The notes under the pieces were generated by a model. The model had not been told where the DNA came from and searched no databases. It saw only the letters and a list, made by a program, of their open reading frames with translations. 64,000 nt of DNA from Sphingomonas sp. NFR04 (lineage in GTDB: Bacteria > Pseudomonadota > Alphaproteobacteria > Sphingomonadales > Sphingomonadaceae). Shown in pieces: positions 1 to 8,789 of the stretch; position 1 is the stretch's first letter, and each line of letters begins with the position of its first letter. Made by a program: the position numbers and the translations under genes. The stretch is taken from positions 165,817-229,816 of the forward strand of contig NZ_FORV01000009.1 in NCBI RefSeq assembly GCF_900114095.1. Direction: 5' to 3'.

Positions 1-2817
1 CCGCCGGCACCGGCCGGCCAGGCAGACAACGCTGCCAGTGAAAGCGAGATCGTCGTCACCGGCCTGCGCGCCAGCCTCGCCTCGGCGCAGGCGGTGAAGC
101 AGAATGCCGAGCAGATCGTCGACTCGATCACCGCGCAGGACATCGGGCGCTTCCCCGACGTCAACGTCGCCGAGTCGCTGCAGCGCATCTCGGGCATCCA
201 GATCCAGCGCAACCTGGGCGAAGGCAGCACGGTCGCGATCCGCGGCCTCAGCGACATCCGCACCGAGCTCAACGGCCACGACATCTTCACCGCGAACGGC
301 GGCGTCGGCCTGTCGTTCGAGGAAGTCGGCCCCGACCTGCTCAGCCGCGTCGACGTCTACAAGAATCCCTCGGCGGAAATGATCGAAGGCTCGCTGGGCG
401 GCACGATCGATCTGCGCACCCGCATGCCGTTCGATGCCAGCGGCCGCATCATCTCCGCCACCATCGCCGGCACCCGCTACGATCTCGCCAAGAAGAATGG
501 CTGGAACGTCTCCGGCCTCTACAGCAACCGCTGGCAGACCGGGATCGGCGAGATCGGCTTCCTCGTGAACGCCTCGTACCAGAAGTCCGCGTTCCGCCAG
601 GATCTCGACCAGGTCGAGCCTTATCTCTGGCACGGCCCCAACCCGACCACCGATGGCTCGCCGGTGCAGCCCTCGCTGGTGCCGGGCTATACGACGCAGA
701 ACGTCCAGGTGCAGAAGGGCGGCGGGTTCAACGTCGCGCAGGGCGATCGCCGGCGCACCAGCGTGTCGGCCGCGCTGCAGTGGAAGCCTGCGGACAATGT
801 CGAAGTCTATGCCCGCGTGCTCAACGCCAGCTACAAGTTCCGCGACACCGGCGTCTCGTTCTTCGCCACCGAGGACGGCGCCGCGCCCGTCGGCACCTTC
901 ACCGTCGACAATGGCGTCGCGACCTCCGGCGCGCTGGCCAGCCCGTCGGGCTCGTCGGTCACCTATGGCGCCAACCGCTCGACCCGCACCACCGATCTCA
1001 GCGCCGGAATCAAATGGGCGCTCGGCGAGCATCTGCACCTGGTGTTCGATTACCAGCACATCGATGCCAAGGTGGACCAGGATTCGCTGAACCTCACCAT
1101 CACCCCCTATGCCGCCAGCGACGGCGCGGCGGGCGTGTTCAGCGGCGACTACACCTATGTGTTCGACAATCGCGGCAAGTTCCCCACCCAGGGCATCGTC
1201 GATCCGGTCACCGGCCAGCCGTCCAACTTCTTCGCCAACCCGGCCAATTACGGCTTCACCGCGATCCAGCCCGACCGGACGCGCAATACCGCCAAGGGCG
1301 ACAGCCCGCGACTGGACCTGACCTGGGACTTCGACGAAGGCAGCTTCCTCAAGTCGATCACCGCCGGCGCGCGCTACAGCGGCAAGACCGCGATCAACCG
1401 CGATACCAACGTCAACAACTGGCAGACGATCGGCGGCACCTGCGCCAACTGGTCGAGCGCGGCGAGCTGTTACCGCGTCGCCGACCATCCCGAGGTGGTG
1501 GAAGTCAATCCGGGCCAGGCGACGCTGCTGCGCGGCGACGGCGCCGCTTCGGTGTTCGGGCCGGTGCTGCAGTGGAACCTGTACGACGCCCAGCATCCGG
1601 ACTCCGCCTTCGCGCATCTCAAGGCGATCAGCGGCCAGACGATCGGCTTCGGCGACCTGGACAACCCGCAGCAATCGACCACCAGCCGCGTCAAGGAGCA
1701 TGACTACGCCGCCTATCTGCGCACAGCCTTCGGCACGGACATCGGCGGGATGACCTTCGACGGCAATGTCGGGCTGCGCTACGTGCGCACCGAGGCGACG
1801 GGCGTCGGCTTCCAGGTGCTCAGCTATCGCACCTCTGGGGGCACCAACCCGACGAGCACCTCGATCATCGATCCCTATGAGGGCGGCCGCAACTATTCCA
1901 AGTGGCTGCCCAGCGTGAACCTGCGGCTGCGCATCACCCCCAAGGTGCAGGCGCGCTTCGCCTTCTCCAAGAACATCTACCGCCCGACCTTCACCCAGCT
2001 GAACCCCAGCTACTCGCTGTCGCCGGTCTATGACGGGGCGAGCGCGACCCCGACGCCGCTCAACCCCTCGGCACCGTACAACCCGACGACCAATCCCTAT
2101 CAGGGGTCGGGATCGGTTTCGGGCAATCCCAATCTGCGGCCGGAGCGGGTGACCTCGTTCGACGGGGCGCTGGAATGGTATTTCGAGCGTAGCGGCAACG
2201 TGTTCATCACCGTGTTCCGCAAGGATCTGCGCGACATCATCGATACGCGCAGCTTCCTCACCACCCGTGACATCGCCAATGTCGGCGTCGTGCAGTTCAA
2301 CGTCAGCGCGGTGGTGAACACGCCCAGAGGCTCGGTGCAGGGCTTCGAGATCGGCGGCCAGAAGTTCTTCAACTTCCTGCCGGGCGCGCTGTCGGGCTTC
2401 GGCGTGCAGGCCAACTACACGTTTGCCGACAGCGATGCCGGCACGGTCGCGTCCGGATCGATCGGGTCGCAGACCCAGTTCGCGGTGCCGCTGATCAACC
2501 TGTCGCGCAACAGCTACAATCTGATCGCGCTGTACGACAAATACGGGATCAACGCCCGCGTCGCCTATAACTGGCGCGACAAGTATCTCGACTCGATCTC
2601 CGAAGTCGGCGCCGAAAGCCTGCCCATCTACTTCAAGTCCTACGGCACGCTCGACGCCTCGATCAGCTACGACATCACCAAGCAGTTCTCGGTGACGCTC
2701 GACGGGCAGAACCTGCTCGATACCGTCAACAAGAGCTATCAGGGGGAACCGCGCTACCTGCGCAACTACCAGATCAACGATCGCCGCTTCTCGGTGCGCC
2801 TGCGCGCCCTGTTCTGA
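1..2817 (+). CDS. TonB-dependent receptor, 5' end outside window
   Basis: Outer-membrane active transporter that takes up a ligand using TonB/ExbBD energy. The reading frame is open from base 1, so signal peptide and start lie upstream. The visible part begins at the TonB-box-like 'SEIVVTGLRASL', followed by the plug (VDSITAQDIGRFPDVNVAES), then a long beta-barrel rich in alternating aromatic residues, and ends in a terminal Phe (SVRLRALF) as expected for an outer-membrane barrel. The phrasing of the plug matches the TonB-Xanth-Caul subfamily (TIGR01782-like), whose members are about 850-1000 residues, so only roughly the first 50-100 residues are missing. It is followed by a strong terminator and then a halogenase-like gene on the same strand, a pairing seen again at 35-41 kb. 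The substrate cannot be read from sequence; glycans are the usual ligands of this subfamily. Confidence 0.93.
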   Translation, partial: PPAPAGQADNAASESEIVVTGLRASLASAQAVKQNAEQIVDSITAQDIGRFPDVNVAESLQRISGIQIQRNLGEGSTVAIRGLSDIRTELNGHDIFTANGGVGLSFEEVGPDLLSRVDVYKNPSAEMIEGSLGGTIDLRTRMPFDASGRIISATIAGTRYDLAKKNGWNVSGLYSNRWQTGIGEIGFLVNASYQKSAFRQDLDQVEPYLWHGPNPTTDGSPVQPSLVPGYTTQNVQVQKGGGFNVAQGDRRRTSVSAALQWKPADNVEVYARVLNASYKFRDTGVSFFATEDGAAPVGTFTVDNGVATSGALASPSGSSVTYGANRSTRTTDLSAGIKWALGEHLHLVFDYQHIDAKVDQDSLNLTITPYAASDGAAGVFSGDYTYVFDNRGKFPTQGIVDPVTGQPSNFFANPANYGFTAIQPDRTRNTAKGDSPRLDLTWDFDEGSFLKSITAGARYSGKTAINRDTNVNNWQTIGGTCANWSSAASCYRVADHPEVVEVNPGQATLLRGDGAASVFGPVLQWNLYDAQHPDSAFAHLKAISGQTIGFGDLDNPQQSTTSRVKEHDYAAYLRTAFGTDIGGMTFDGNVGLRYVRTEATGVGFQVLSYRTSGGTNPTSTSIIDPYEGGRNYSKWLPSVNLRLRITPKVQARFAFSKNIYRPTFTQLNPSYSLSPVYDGASATPTPLNPSAPYNPTTNPYQGSGSVSGNPNLRPERVTSFDGALEWYFERSGNVFITVFRKDLRDIIDTRSFLTTRDIANVGVVQFNVSAVVNTPRGSVQGFEIGGQKFFNFLPGALSGFGVQANYTFADSDAGTVASGSIGSQTQFAVPLINLSRNSYNLIALYDKYGINARVAYNWRDKYLDSISEVGAESLPIYFKSYGTLDASISYDITKQFSVTLDGQNLLDTVNKSYQGEPRYLRNYQINDRRFSVRLRALF

Positions 2818-2858
2818 TCGCAGCGCCCGGCCTCCCTCCTCGGATCCGGGCGTACCTC

Positions 2859-2898
2859 GGGGCAGCTGCGCGCACGGGCGTGCGGCTGCCCCTTTTTT
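2859..2898 (+). terminator. Rho-independent terminator after TonB receptor
   Basis: A GGGGCAGC arm and its complement GCTGCCCC enclose further GC-rich pairing around a GGGC loop, followed directly by six T residues at 2893-2898. It begins 41 bases after the receptor stop codon and lies 50 bases before the next gene, so the halogenase-like gene is probably read from its own promoter or by partial read-through. Confidence 0.85.
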
Positions 2899-2947
2899 CG
2901 GATAGCAAGCGGGGGGCGCAACCATGCGCTGCCCGGGGGAACGCAGC

Positions 2948-4453
2948 ATGCACGACAAGCCGGTGACCAGCGTCGTCATTGCCGGTGGCGGCACGGCCGG
3001 GTGGATGGCGGCCGCGACGCTGTCGCGCAGCTTCGCGCCCGAAGCGCTCAAGATCACGCTGGTCGAATCCGCCGAGATCGGCACGGTGGGCGTGGGCGAG
3101 GCGACCATTCCGCCCATCCTCCCGCTCAACGCCCAGCTCGGCATCGACGAGGACGAGCTCGTCCGCCGCACCCAGGGCACCTACAAGCTGGGCATCGAAT
3201 TCGTCGACTGGGGCGCGCGCGGCAGCCGCTATTTCCACCCTTTCGGCAGCTATGGCGCGGACCTGGGCGGCGTCGCCTTCCACCACCACTGGCTGCGGAC
3301 GCGCGAAGGCGCGCTGGACGACTATTCGCTCAACGCTCGCGCGGCATTGTCGGGCCGGTTCGACCGACCGGCGGAAGACCCGCGCAGCGTGCTGTCGAAA
3401 CTGTCCTATGCGCTGCATTTCGACGCGACGCTCTATGCCGCCTTGCTGCGCGAACGGTCGCTGGCGCAGGGCGTGGAAGCGATCGAGGGGAAGATTGCCG
3501 AGGTGGTGCTCGACCCGGCCTCCGGGCATGTCGACCATCTGTCGCTTGCCGACGGGCGCGTGCTGCGCGGCGATCTCTATATCGACTGCACCGGCTTTCG
3601 CGGCCTGCTGATCGAGCAGGCGCTGCAGACCGGCTATGAGGACTGGAGCCACTGGCTGCCGATGAACCGGGCGCTGGCAGTGCCGACCGCGCCCAATGGT
3701 CCTCCCGTGCCGTTCACGCGATCGACGGCGGATGCGGCGGGCTGGCGCTGGCGAATCCCGCTCCAGCACCGGGTGGGGAACGGCCATGTCTACAGCAGCG
3801 CGTTCACCGATGAAGCCGCCGCCACGGAGGCGCTGGTCGCCGGGCTCGACGGGGCGATGCTGGCGGACCCACGCACGCTCTCCTTCACCACCGGTAGGCG
3901 TCGCAAGGCGTGGCACAAGAATGTCGTGGCGCTGGGGCTGGCCGGAGGGTTCGTCGAACCGCTGGAATCGACCAGCATCCATCTGATCCAGCGCGGCGTG
4001 GTGACATTGATGTCGCTCTTCCCCGCCGCCGGCTTCGTCCAGGCCGAGATCGACTGCTACAATCGCCTGATGCAGACCGAGATGGAGGAAGTGCGCGACT
4101 TCGTCATCCTCCACTACAAGCAGACGCTGCGCGACGACACGCCCTTCTGGCGCCAGGTGCAGGCGATGCCGGTACCCGACAGCCTTGCCGAGCGCATGGC
4201 GATCTTCGCGCATAGCGGCCGGGTACTGCTGGGCCCGGGCGAGCTGTTCCGCGAGACCAGTTGGGTAGCCGTCCTGCTCGGGCAGGGGATAATGCCGCGC
4301 GGCCATGATCCGCTTGCCGATGCCATCCCCGAAAAGGATCTGCGGCTGACCTTGCAGCGGATGCGCGCCGTCATCGGTCGCGGCGTGGAAGCGCTGCCGA
4401 CGCATGCCGATTTCCTGGGTCGCCTGTCGGTTGGAAGACATCCGACAACGTAA
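2948..4453 (+). CDS. Tryptophan 7-halogenase family flavoprotein
   Basis: A 501-residue protein of the flavin-dependent tryptophan halogenase family. Near the N-terminus is the FAD-binding GGGTAGWM motif; the conserved Lys segment reads 'TYKLGIEFVDW' (equivalent to PrnA/RebH Lys79); the family motif WxWxIP is present as 'GWRWRIP'; and 'FVEPLESTSIHLI' matches the conserved EPLEST block. I placed the start at the ATG preceded by a GGGGGA Shine-Dalgarno rather than at the in-frame ATG 24 bases upstream. Members adjacent to TonB receptors are common in Caulobacter and sphingomonads, and their real substrate is unknown, so tryptophan halogenation should not be assumed. A paralogue lies at 35.1-36.6 kb with the same motifs. 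No reductase partner is adjacent. Confidence 0.88.
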   Translation: MHDKPVTSVVIAGGGTAGWMAAATLSRSFAPEALKITLVESAEIGTVGVGEATIPPILPLNAQLGIDEDELVRRTQGTYKLGIEFVDWGARGSRYFHPFGSYGADLGGVAFHHHWLRTREGALDDYSLNARAALSGRFDRPAEDPRSVLSKLSYALHFDATLYAALLRERSLAQGVEAIEGKIAEVVLDPASGHVDHLSLADGRVLRGDLYIDCTGFRGLLIEQALQTGYEDWSHWLPMNRALAVPTAPNGPPVPFTRSTADAAGWRWRIPLQHRVGNGHVYSSAFTDEAAATEALVAGLDGAMLADPRTLSFTTGRRRKAWHKNVVALGLAGGFVEPLESTSIHLIQRGVVTLMSLFPAAGFVQAEIDCYNRLMQTEMEEVRDFVILHYKQTLRDDTPFWRQVQAMPVPDSLAERMAIFAHSGRVLLGPGELFRETSWVAVLLGQGIMPRGHDPLADAIPEKDLRLTLQRMRAVIGRGVEALPTHADFLGRLSVGRHPTT

Positions 4454-4734
4454 CGGCGACGGCTACCCGCGCCTTGCCCGCCACGATCGTAGGTGCGCAG
4501 CATGGCGCAGGCCGGACCGAAGCAGTAAGGGTCGGACCGCGTCGATCCAGGCCGGAAACTCGGGCCTGATCGTCGGCACGCCGAGCGATCCTCGGAAGAT
4601 AGGGGGGACCATTCGCTTCAGGTTGCGATAGCGGCAACGGCAACGTCGGCGAAAAGGTGCCGTTCAGACCTCCGGCAAGGAGCGCCCAACCTGGGCCAGG
4701 AGCTTCCCGGCCAATGCTGGGCAGGATGCGGGCG

Positions 4735-5718
4735 TCACGCGCAAAGGAGCTGGTTTCGCCCGTTCTGCTTGGCGCCATAGAGAAGCCTGTCGACGCTCTC
4801 GCAAAAGTCGCGGGCATGCTGGCCGTCGCTCGGGAACACGGTGCCGACACCCAAGCTCGCGGTGACGAACGGGCTGCAGTCAGACGCTGCGTTGGGGATG
4901 GAGAGCGCCTCGATGGCCTGGCAGCAGCGGCGTGCGAGGTCCAGCGCCGCGGCCTCGTCGGTCTCGGGCAGGAGCAGGACGAACTCCTCGCCGCCGAACC
5001 GCGCGACCACATCCTGCTCGCGGCCGATCTTCTTCAGCGCGGCGGCTACCGATACAAGGCACTCATCGCCACGAACATGGCCGTATCGATCGTTGAACCC
5101 CTTGAAGTGATCGATGTCGAGCAGGATCATCGACAGCGGCCGGTCCGTGCGACGGGCATCGTCCCAACACGCTTCAAGCCGTTCGTCAAAGCGCCGGCGG
5201 TTCGCAATTCGGGTCAGCCCGTCCTCGAAGGATAACGCTTCCAGCTTCCGCTGCATCTTCATCAACTCCTGCTCGATCCGCTTGCGTTCGCTGATGTCGA
5301 ACATGAAGCCGATCAGGCTGTCCACCTCTCCATCGGCGTTGCGAACCACGTGGACGACATCGCGAATCCAGACGAACCCCCGGTCCTGCGTGAGCGCGCG
5401 ATAATCCGCCTCGTGATCGAGCCCCGCAATGGACTGCGCCACACAATAATTGACGATATGCTCCCGCTCGTCCGGGTGTATGCGAGATGCCCAGTCTTCC
5501 ACCGAGACCCAGCTGTCCTGCGGCCAGCCGAGCAGTGATTCGATCTGCGGCCCGATATATTCGAACCGCATGGTGGCCCAGTCGATTTTCCACGGGATCG
5601 CGCGCGTGGATTCGAGGAGGGTACGGTAAACGGCGTTCTCTGCGCTCGCGCCCGTCCGCGCCGATGCGTCTCCACTGAGGTTTTCCGAAAGATCGATATG
5701 CGGTTTTTGCTGGGCCAT
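4735..5718 (-). CDS. PAS domain diguanylate cyclase (GGDEF)
   Basis: A 327-residue soluble signalling protein. A PAS fold covers about residues 30-150 (PAC-like end 'IGFMFDISERKRIEQEL'), a short coiled linker follows, then a GGDEF domain covers about 165-320. The active-site loop is intact as GGEEF at 242-246, and an allosteric inhibitory RxxD (REQD, 233-236) sits exactly five residues upstream, so it should make cyclic-di-GMP from two GTP with product feedback. No signal peptide or membrane helix is visible, and the PAS ligand is unknown. The ATG has an AGGA ribosome site eight bases upstream. It is convergent with the halogenase-like gene and appears monocistronic. The 281 bases between the two stops hold nothing recognisable. 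Confidence 0.92.
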   Translation of the reverse strand: MAQQKPHIDLSENLSGDASARTGASAENAVYRTLLESTRAIPWKIDWATMRFEYIGPQIESLLGWPQDSWVSVEDWASRIHPDEREHIVNYCVAQSIAGLDHEADYRALTQDRGFVWIRDVVHVVRNADGEVDSLIGFMFDISERKRIEQELMKMQRKLEALSFEDGLTRIANRRRFDERLEACWDDARRTDRPLSMILLDIDHFKGFNDRYGHVRGDECLVSVAAALKKIGREQDVVARFGGEEFVLLLPETDEAAALDLARRCCQAIEALSIPNAASDCSPFVTASLGVGTVFPSDGQHARDFCESVDRLLYGAKQNGRNQLLCA

Positions 5719-5931
5719 GGGAACAGTCCTGGAAGAGATACGGTACGCCTGAGCGGAGGGTCGTATGCTCTAGCTGCGCCATGAGGGTTAGAGAACCGTA
5801 ACCGGCGACAGCGCTGCGCGCGATCGCAGGTCGATCGGCGATGTACAACAGGGCCGGACGTTCAGCGGGAATGGGAGGAACGACCGGATGTGGTCGACTG
5901 CGCTAGCGGACCGAAGCGCAACGCAACCAAG

Positions 5932-7104
5932 TCACTTGGTCGGCAGCGCCTGGGCGCAACAGCGGGAGATTTCTTTGAGTTCCGCATGCAATCCGTGAAG
6001 ATTGCGCCGAGCAGCTTCCAGCACGGCCACGCTCGCGCGATTTTGCTTCTGCTCGCCATCGGGGGTGAACAGGTCTGCTGGCGCCTTCGCGTTCCTGCGG
6101 CTGGCATGTTCCACCGCTGCCCTTTCGGCGCGTGTCAGCGAAAGCCCGAAATGTGGGGCTATTCTATCCGTCAGCGCGTCCGGCAGGTCATCATAGTCGA
6201 TCACCATGCCATGCGGCTTGGCAAGCGCGTGGATCGCGGCCTCGTGATGCCTCGCAAAGATGCGAGCGCACAGATCCTCGGGGCCAGCCAGATCTTCGCC
6301 TATGCCGTACAGCCCGCTCGGCACCAGCGAAGGCACGGTCTGATACCCCCGCATCCGCATCTGCGAGACGAGCACCTCCGCCGGTTCCCGGAACAAATAC
6401 ACCCATGGTACGCGCGGCATGGCGGCATGGATCAGCGGGAACGCGAGGATGTGCCAGCTGTCCAGTTTGATGAAACATTGCCGTTCCCCGTTTCGCGCCC
6501 GCGCTAATGCCGATAGCATCGCGCGAAGCAATGCGGTGCCGCGCTCGCTCCCGAGGTCGGCCCTGGCCAGGGCGAGACGCACTGCTGCGTCGAAGGGTCC
6601 GGGTTCGGACAAGGACAGTGTTGCAGGAAGTGCACCCAGCATCTGCGCGACCAGCGTCGAGCCACAGCGCGACATGTGAAAGACGAGCCCGCGCAACGGA
6701 ATCGCTTCCTCGCGCGGCGCGTTGTCGATGAAGTCGTCGAGCCTGGTAGCGTGGCGGAAAACGCGATTGAACGGCCGCGCCAACGCGCGCTGCACCGAAT
6801 CTTCGAAAAAGCTGTCCTTCAGCGGATCGTCGCCGAAATAGGCCCAGTCGATCAAGGGCCCGTCATCGGACTCGATGATTCGCACGGGCAGCCAGTCCGG
6901 CGGTGGCCAGGCCGGGGTTGGCGTGACCGGCGCAGCGCGGCTGCGGGGAGCCAATGCGTCCGGTGGCACGCTCAGTCCCAACTGACCGGCCGCCGCGGTA
7001 GCGCGTGCCAGGAAGATTTCGTGGCGCTCGCACGTCCCGAGCTGCCGTTGCAGCCCGGAGTCCGCCATCACTGCCTGTTGAAAGGCGTGCAATGCGTTGC
7101 GCAT
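5932..7104 (-). CDS. Sulfotransferase with Nif11-like N-terminal domain
   Basis: A 390-residue protein. The C-terminal two-thirds is a PAPS-type sulfotransferase fold: the 5'-phosphosulfate loop reads HMSRCGSTLV (about residues 143-152) and a 3'-phosphate segment reads 'LFREPAEVLVSQMR'. Residues 1-51 (ALHAFQQAV...LQRQL...AGQLGLSVPPDAL) follow the pattern of the Nif11 domain, best known as the leader of Nif11-type ribosomal peptides; that match is my own pattern reading. A Pro-rich linker (about 52-75) joins the two. The start is the ATG preceded by GGGGGAGAAGA; the frame stays open further upstream, but that part lies antisense to the divergent hydroxylase gene and is not used. The 78-bp gap to that gene suggests a shared promoter region. 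No peptide precursor gene was found nearby. Confidence 0.82.
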   Translation of the reverse strand: MRNALHAFQQAVMADSGLQRQLGTCERHEIFLARATAAAGQLGLSVPPDALAPRSRAAPVTPTPAWPPPDWLPVRIIESDDGPLIDWAYFGDDPLKDSFFEDSVQRALARPFNRVFRHATRLDDFIDNAPREEAIPLRGLVFHMSRCGSTLVAQMLGALPATLSLSEPGPFDAAVRLALARADLGSERGTALLRAMLSALARARNGERQCFIKLDSWHILAFPLIHAAMPRVPWVYLFREPAEVLVSQMRMRGYQTVPSLVPSGLYGIGEDLAGPEDLCARIFARHHEAAIHALAKPHGMVIDYDDLPDALTDRIAPHFGLSLTRAERAAVEHASRRNAKAPADLFTPDGEQKQNRASVAVLEAARRNLHGLHAELKEISRCCAQALPTK

Positions 7105-7182
7105 TCTTCTCCCCCGTTTCATGATCGCACGCGCCGGCGCTTTTGCAAGCGGCGCCGCGCATTGCCGGGAGGGGATCGTCGG

Positions 7183-7773
7183 GTGGAAGCGGAAGTGCGC
7201 TACGTCTATCCCGATCAGGTGCGGTTGCCGCTGGCGTTCGATCCGGCGCGGCTCCGCGCCGACCTCGCGGCGCTCGCCCCGGAAGCATGGACACCTCATT
7301 TCGTGCCGCAAAATCACAGCGGCGAATGGGATGTGATGCCGCTCCGCGCGCCCGTCGGCGCCAACCATCCCATTTCGATGATCGCCGCGCATCCGGACGC
7401 GCGCGACTTTGTCGATGCGCCACCCTTGTACCGCGCGCCCTATCTGCGCGCGGTGCTCGCCCAGTTCGACTGCGTGTTGCGCTCCGTGCGCCTGATGCGG
7501 CTGGGCCCTCGATCTTGCATCCGGGAGCATCGCGACCTGGACCTTTGCGCAGAGGACGGGCTGGCGCGGCTGCACCTGCCCATCGTCACCAACCCCCAGG
7601 TGCGCTTCGAGGTCAATCGCCGCCCCGTGGTCATGTCGCCGGGAGAGGTCTGGTATCTTCGGCTGAGCGATCCGCACCTCGTCGACAATGCCGGCGATAC
7701 CGCGCGTATCCATCTGGTGATCGACGCGGAAATGAGCCCCTGGCTTGCAGCGCAGCTAGGCGGGAAAGGCTGA
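7183..7773 (+). CDS. Aspartyl/asparaginyl beta-hydroxylase family protein
   Basis: A 196-residue 2-oxoglutarate/Fe(II) dioxygenase-like protein of the Asp/Asn (Asp_Arg_Hydrox) beta-hydroxylase family. The iron ligands appear as H116-x-D118 in 'IREHRDLDL' and H177 in 'ARIHLVID'; the intervening 'HLVDNAGD' is typical of the family. The start is a GTG with GGGAGG eight bases upstream; the in-frame sequence upstream is antisense to the sulfotransferase. It is divergent from that sulfotransferase, and its last 18 bases overlap the end of the convergent acetyltransferase gene. Bacterial relatives lack the membrane anchor of the eukaryotic enzyme and act in the cytoplasm on mostly unknown peptide or protein side chains. 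Pairing with a sulfotransferase suggests both act on one substrate, which is inference. Confidence 0.85.
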   Translation: MEAEVRYVYPDQVRLPLAFDPARLRADLAALAPEAWTPHFVPQNHSGEWDVMPLRAPVGANHPISMIAAHPDARDFVDAPPLYRAPYLRAVLAQFDCVLRSVRLMRLGPRSCIREHRDLDLCAEDGLARLHLPIVTNPQVRFEVNRRPVVMSPGEVWYLRLSDPHLVDNAGDTARIHLVIDAEMSPWLAAQLGGKG

Positions 7774-8325
7774 AGGCACACGCCACCGCATTGGCTGGTG
7801 GAGGCCGTCGCCTGCGTCCGCGTCGCGAAAGCCAAGGCGTGCATAGAGCGCGTGCGCACCGCGGTTGTCGACCGCGACCGCCAGCGCGATGTCGCGTGCA
7901 CCGGCGGAGGCCGCGCTCTGCTGGACCCAGGTGATCAGCCCTGTACCGACTCCCTGACCGCGCCAAGCGGGGGCGAGCAGGATGTCGACGATGCGCCATT
8001 CTGGCCTGCTGCGATCGAGATACAGGCGGCCGATCGGCGCGTCCTCACGCAGCACGATCCAGAAGTCCGCACGCGGATGGCGCCGAACGAAATGACAATG
8101 CTGGAGGCAGAACTGCTCGTCGACAAAGGCTTGTTTTTGCGCCTGCGGCCAAGGGTGAAACAATAGTTCCGGCATGCGAAGCTGTGTGTACAAACTGGCG
8201 AGCGCGGGAAGGTCCTCCGGCGAGGCGGCGCGCAGCGTGATTCCGCAGCATTGCAGCGCGCTGGTGTCGATCGCCACACGACGATGGCGCGGAAAGGGTG
8301 GAAGGCGTAGAAGTGTACTGGTCAA
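7756..8325 (-). CDS. GNAT family N-acetyltransferase
   Basis: A 189-residue protein with one GNAT fold. The acetyl-CoA pyrophosphate loop is 'APAWRGQGVGTGLI' and the C-terminal beta-bulge region 'AVDNRGAHALYARLGFRD' is typical. The acceptor substrate is unknown. The longest frame begins with a TTG at 8325; a GTG at 8277 (VAIDTSAL) is possible but has no better ribosome site. The 3' end overlaps the convergent hydroxylase gene by 18 bases. It is divergent from the DUF6916 gene. Confidence 0.85.
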   Translation of the reverse strand: MTSTLLRLPPFPRHRRVAIDTSALQCCGITLRAASPEDLPALASLYTQLRMPELLFHPWPQAQKQAFVDEQFCLQHCHFVRRHPRADFWIVLREDAPIGRLYLDRSRPEWRIVDILLAPAWRGQGVGTGLITWVQQSAASAGARDIALAVAVDNRGAHALYARLGFRDADAGDGLHQPMRWRVPSAFPA

Positions 8326-8435
8326 CGCCGCGCCCCTGTTACGAAATTCAGCCGTTCTTGTACTTCACACCGACTACGCTTCACGGCAGGATAGTATCGC
8401 TCTCGCAAAAAGAGCTGACAGAGGAGAGGAAATTG

Positions 8436-8723
8436 ATGCGCCTGCTCACACCGCAAGACTTTGCGCCTTGGCTTGGCCAGAAGGTGCGCGTGGCGACGCT
8501 TCCGGAGCCTGTAGAAATCACGCTCGAGCGTATCGAACGGCGCAGCCCTATGCGCGGCTTCGATATGCGCGAACCCTTCTCGCTGTTCTTCGAATCGCCG
8601 CTACACGTCTTCTTGATCGACGGCACCTATGATCTCGATTGCGGCAAGGGCGGCCCGCACTTCATCCTGCTGACGCAGCTGCAACCTGCCGACCGTCGCT
8701 TCTACGAAGCCGTTTTTGCCTGA
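8436..8723 (+). CDS. DUF6916 family protein
   Basis: A 95-residue protein without signal peptide or membrane helix. The pattern 'LTPQDFAPWLGQKVRV', 'FSLFFESPLHVFLIDGTYDL' and the ending 'RRFYEAVFA' fits the DUF6916 family, small proteins of unknown function often encoded beside tail-collar or microcystin-dependent-type proteins, as here. The start is the ATG after GAGGAGAGGAA; the frame runs 46 codons further upstream but that part is non-conserved in appearance and overlaps the divergent acetyltransferase start. It is convergent with the tail-collar gene, with a hairpin between them. Confidence 0.72.
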   Translation: MRLLTPQDFAPWLGQKVRVATLPEPVEITLERIERRSPMRGFDMREPFSLFFESPLHVFLIDGTYDLDCGKGGPHFILLTQLQPADRRFYEAVFA

Positions 8724-8764
8724 CGGCGAAGATCCGGCCCTGGCCATCCCACCCCCGCGCCGAG

Positions 8765-8789
8765 GCAATTGATCCATCGGATCAATTGC
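8765..8789. terminator. Perfect hairpin between convergent genes
   Basis: GCAATTGATCC and its exact reverse complement flank a three-base ATC loop, an 11-bp stem in an otherwise unstructured gap. The right arm contains the stop codon of the minus-strand tail-collar gene. There is no T-tract on either side, so it is a likely bidirectional stop or mRNA-end stabiliser rather than a textbook terminator. Confidence 0.5.

Noticed and set aside
2774..4441. 555-codon minus-strand frame opposite the first halogenase-like gene
   Set aside because: It is an antisense shadow of a gene with clear catalytic motifs; its translation is Arg/Gly/His-rich without domains.
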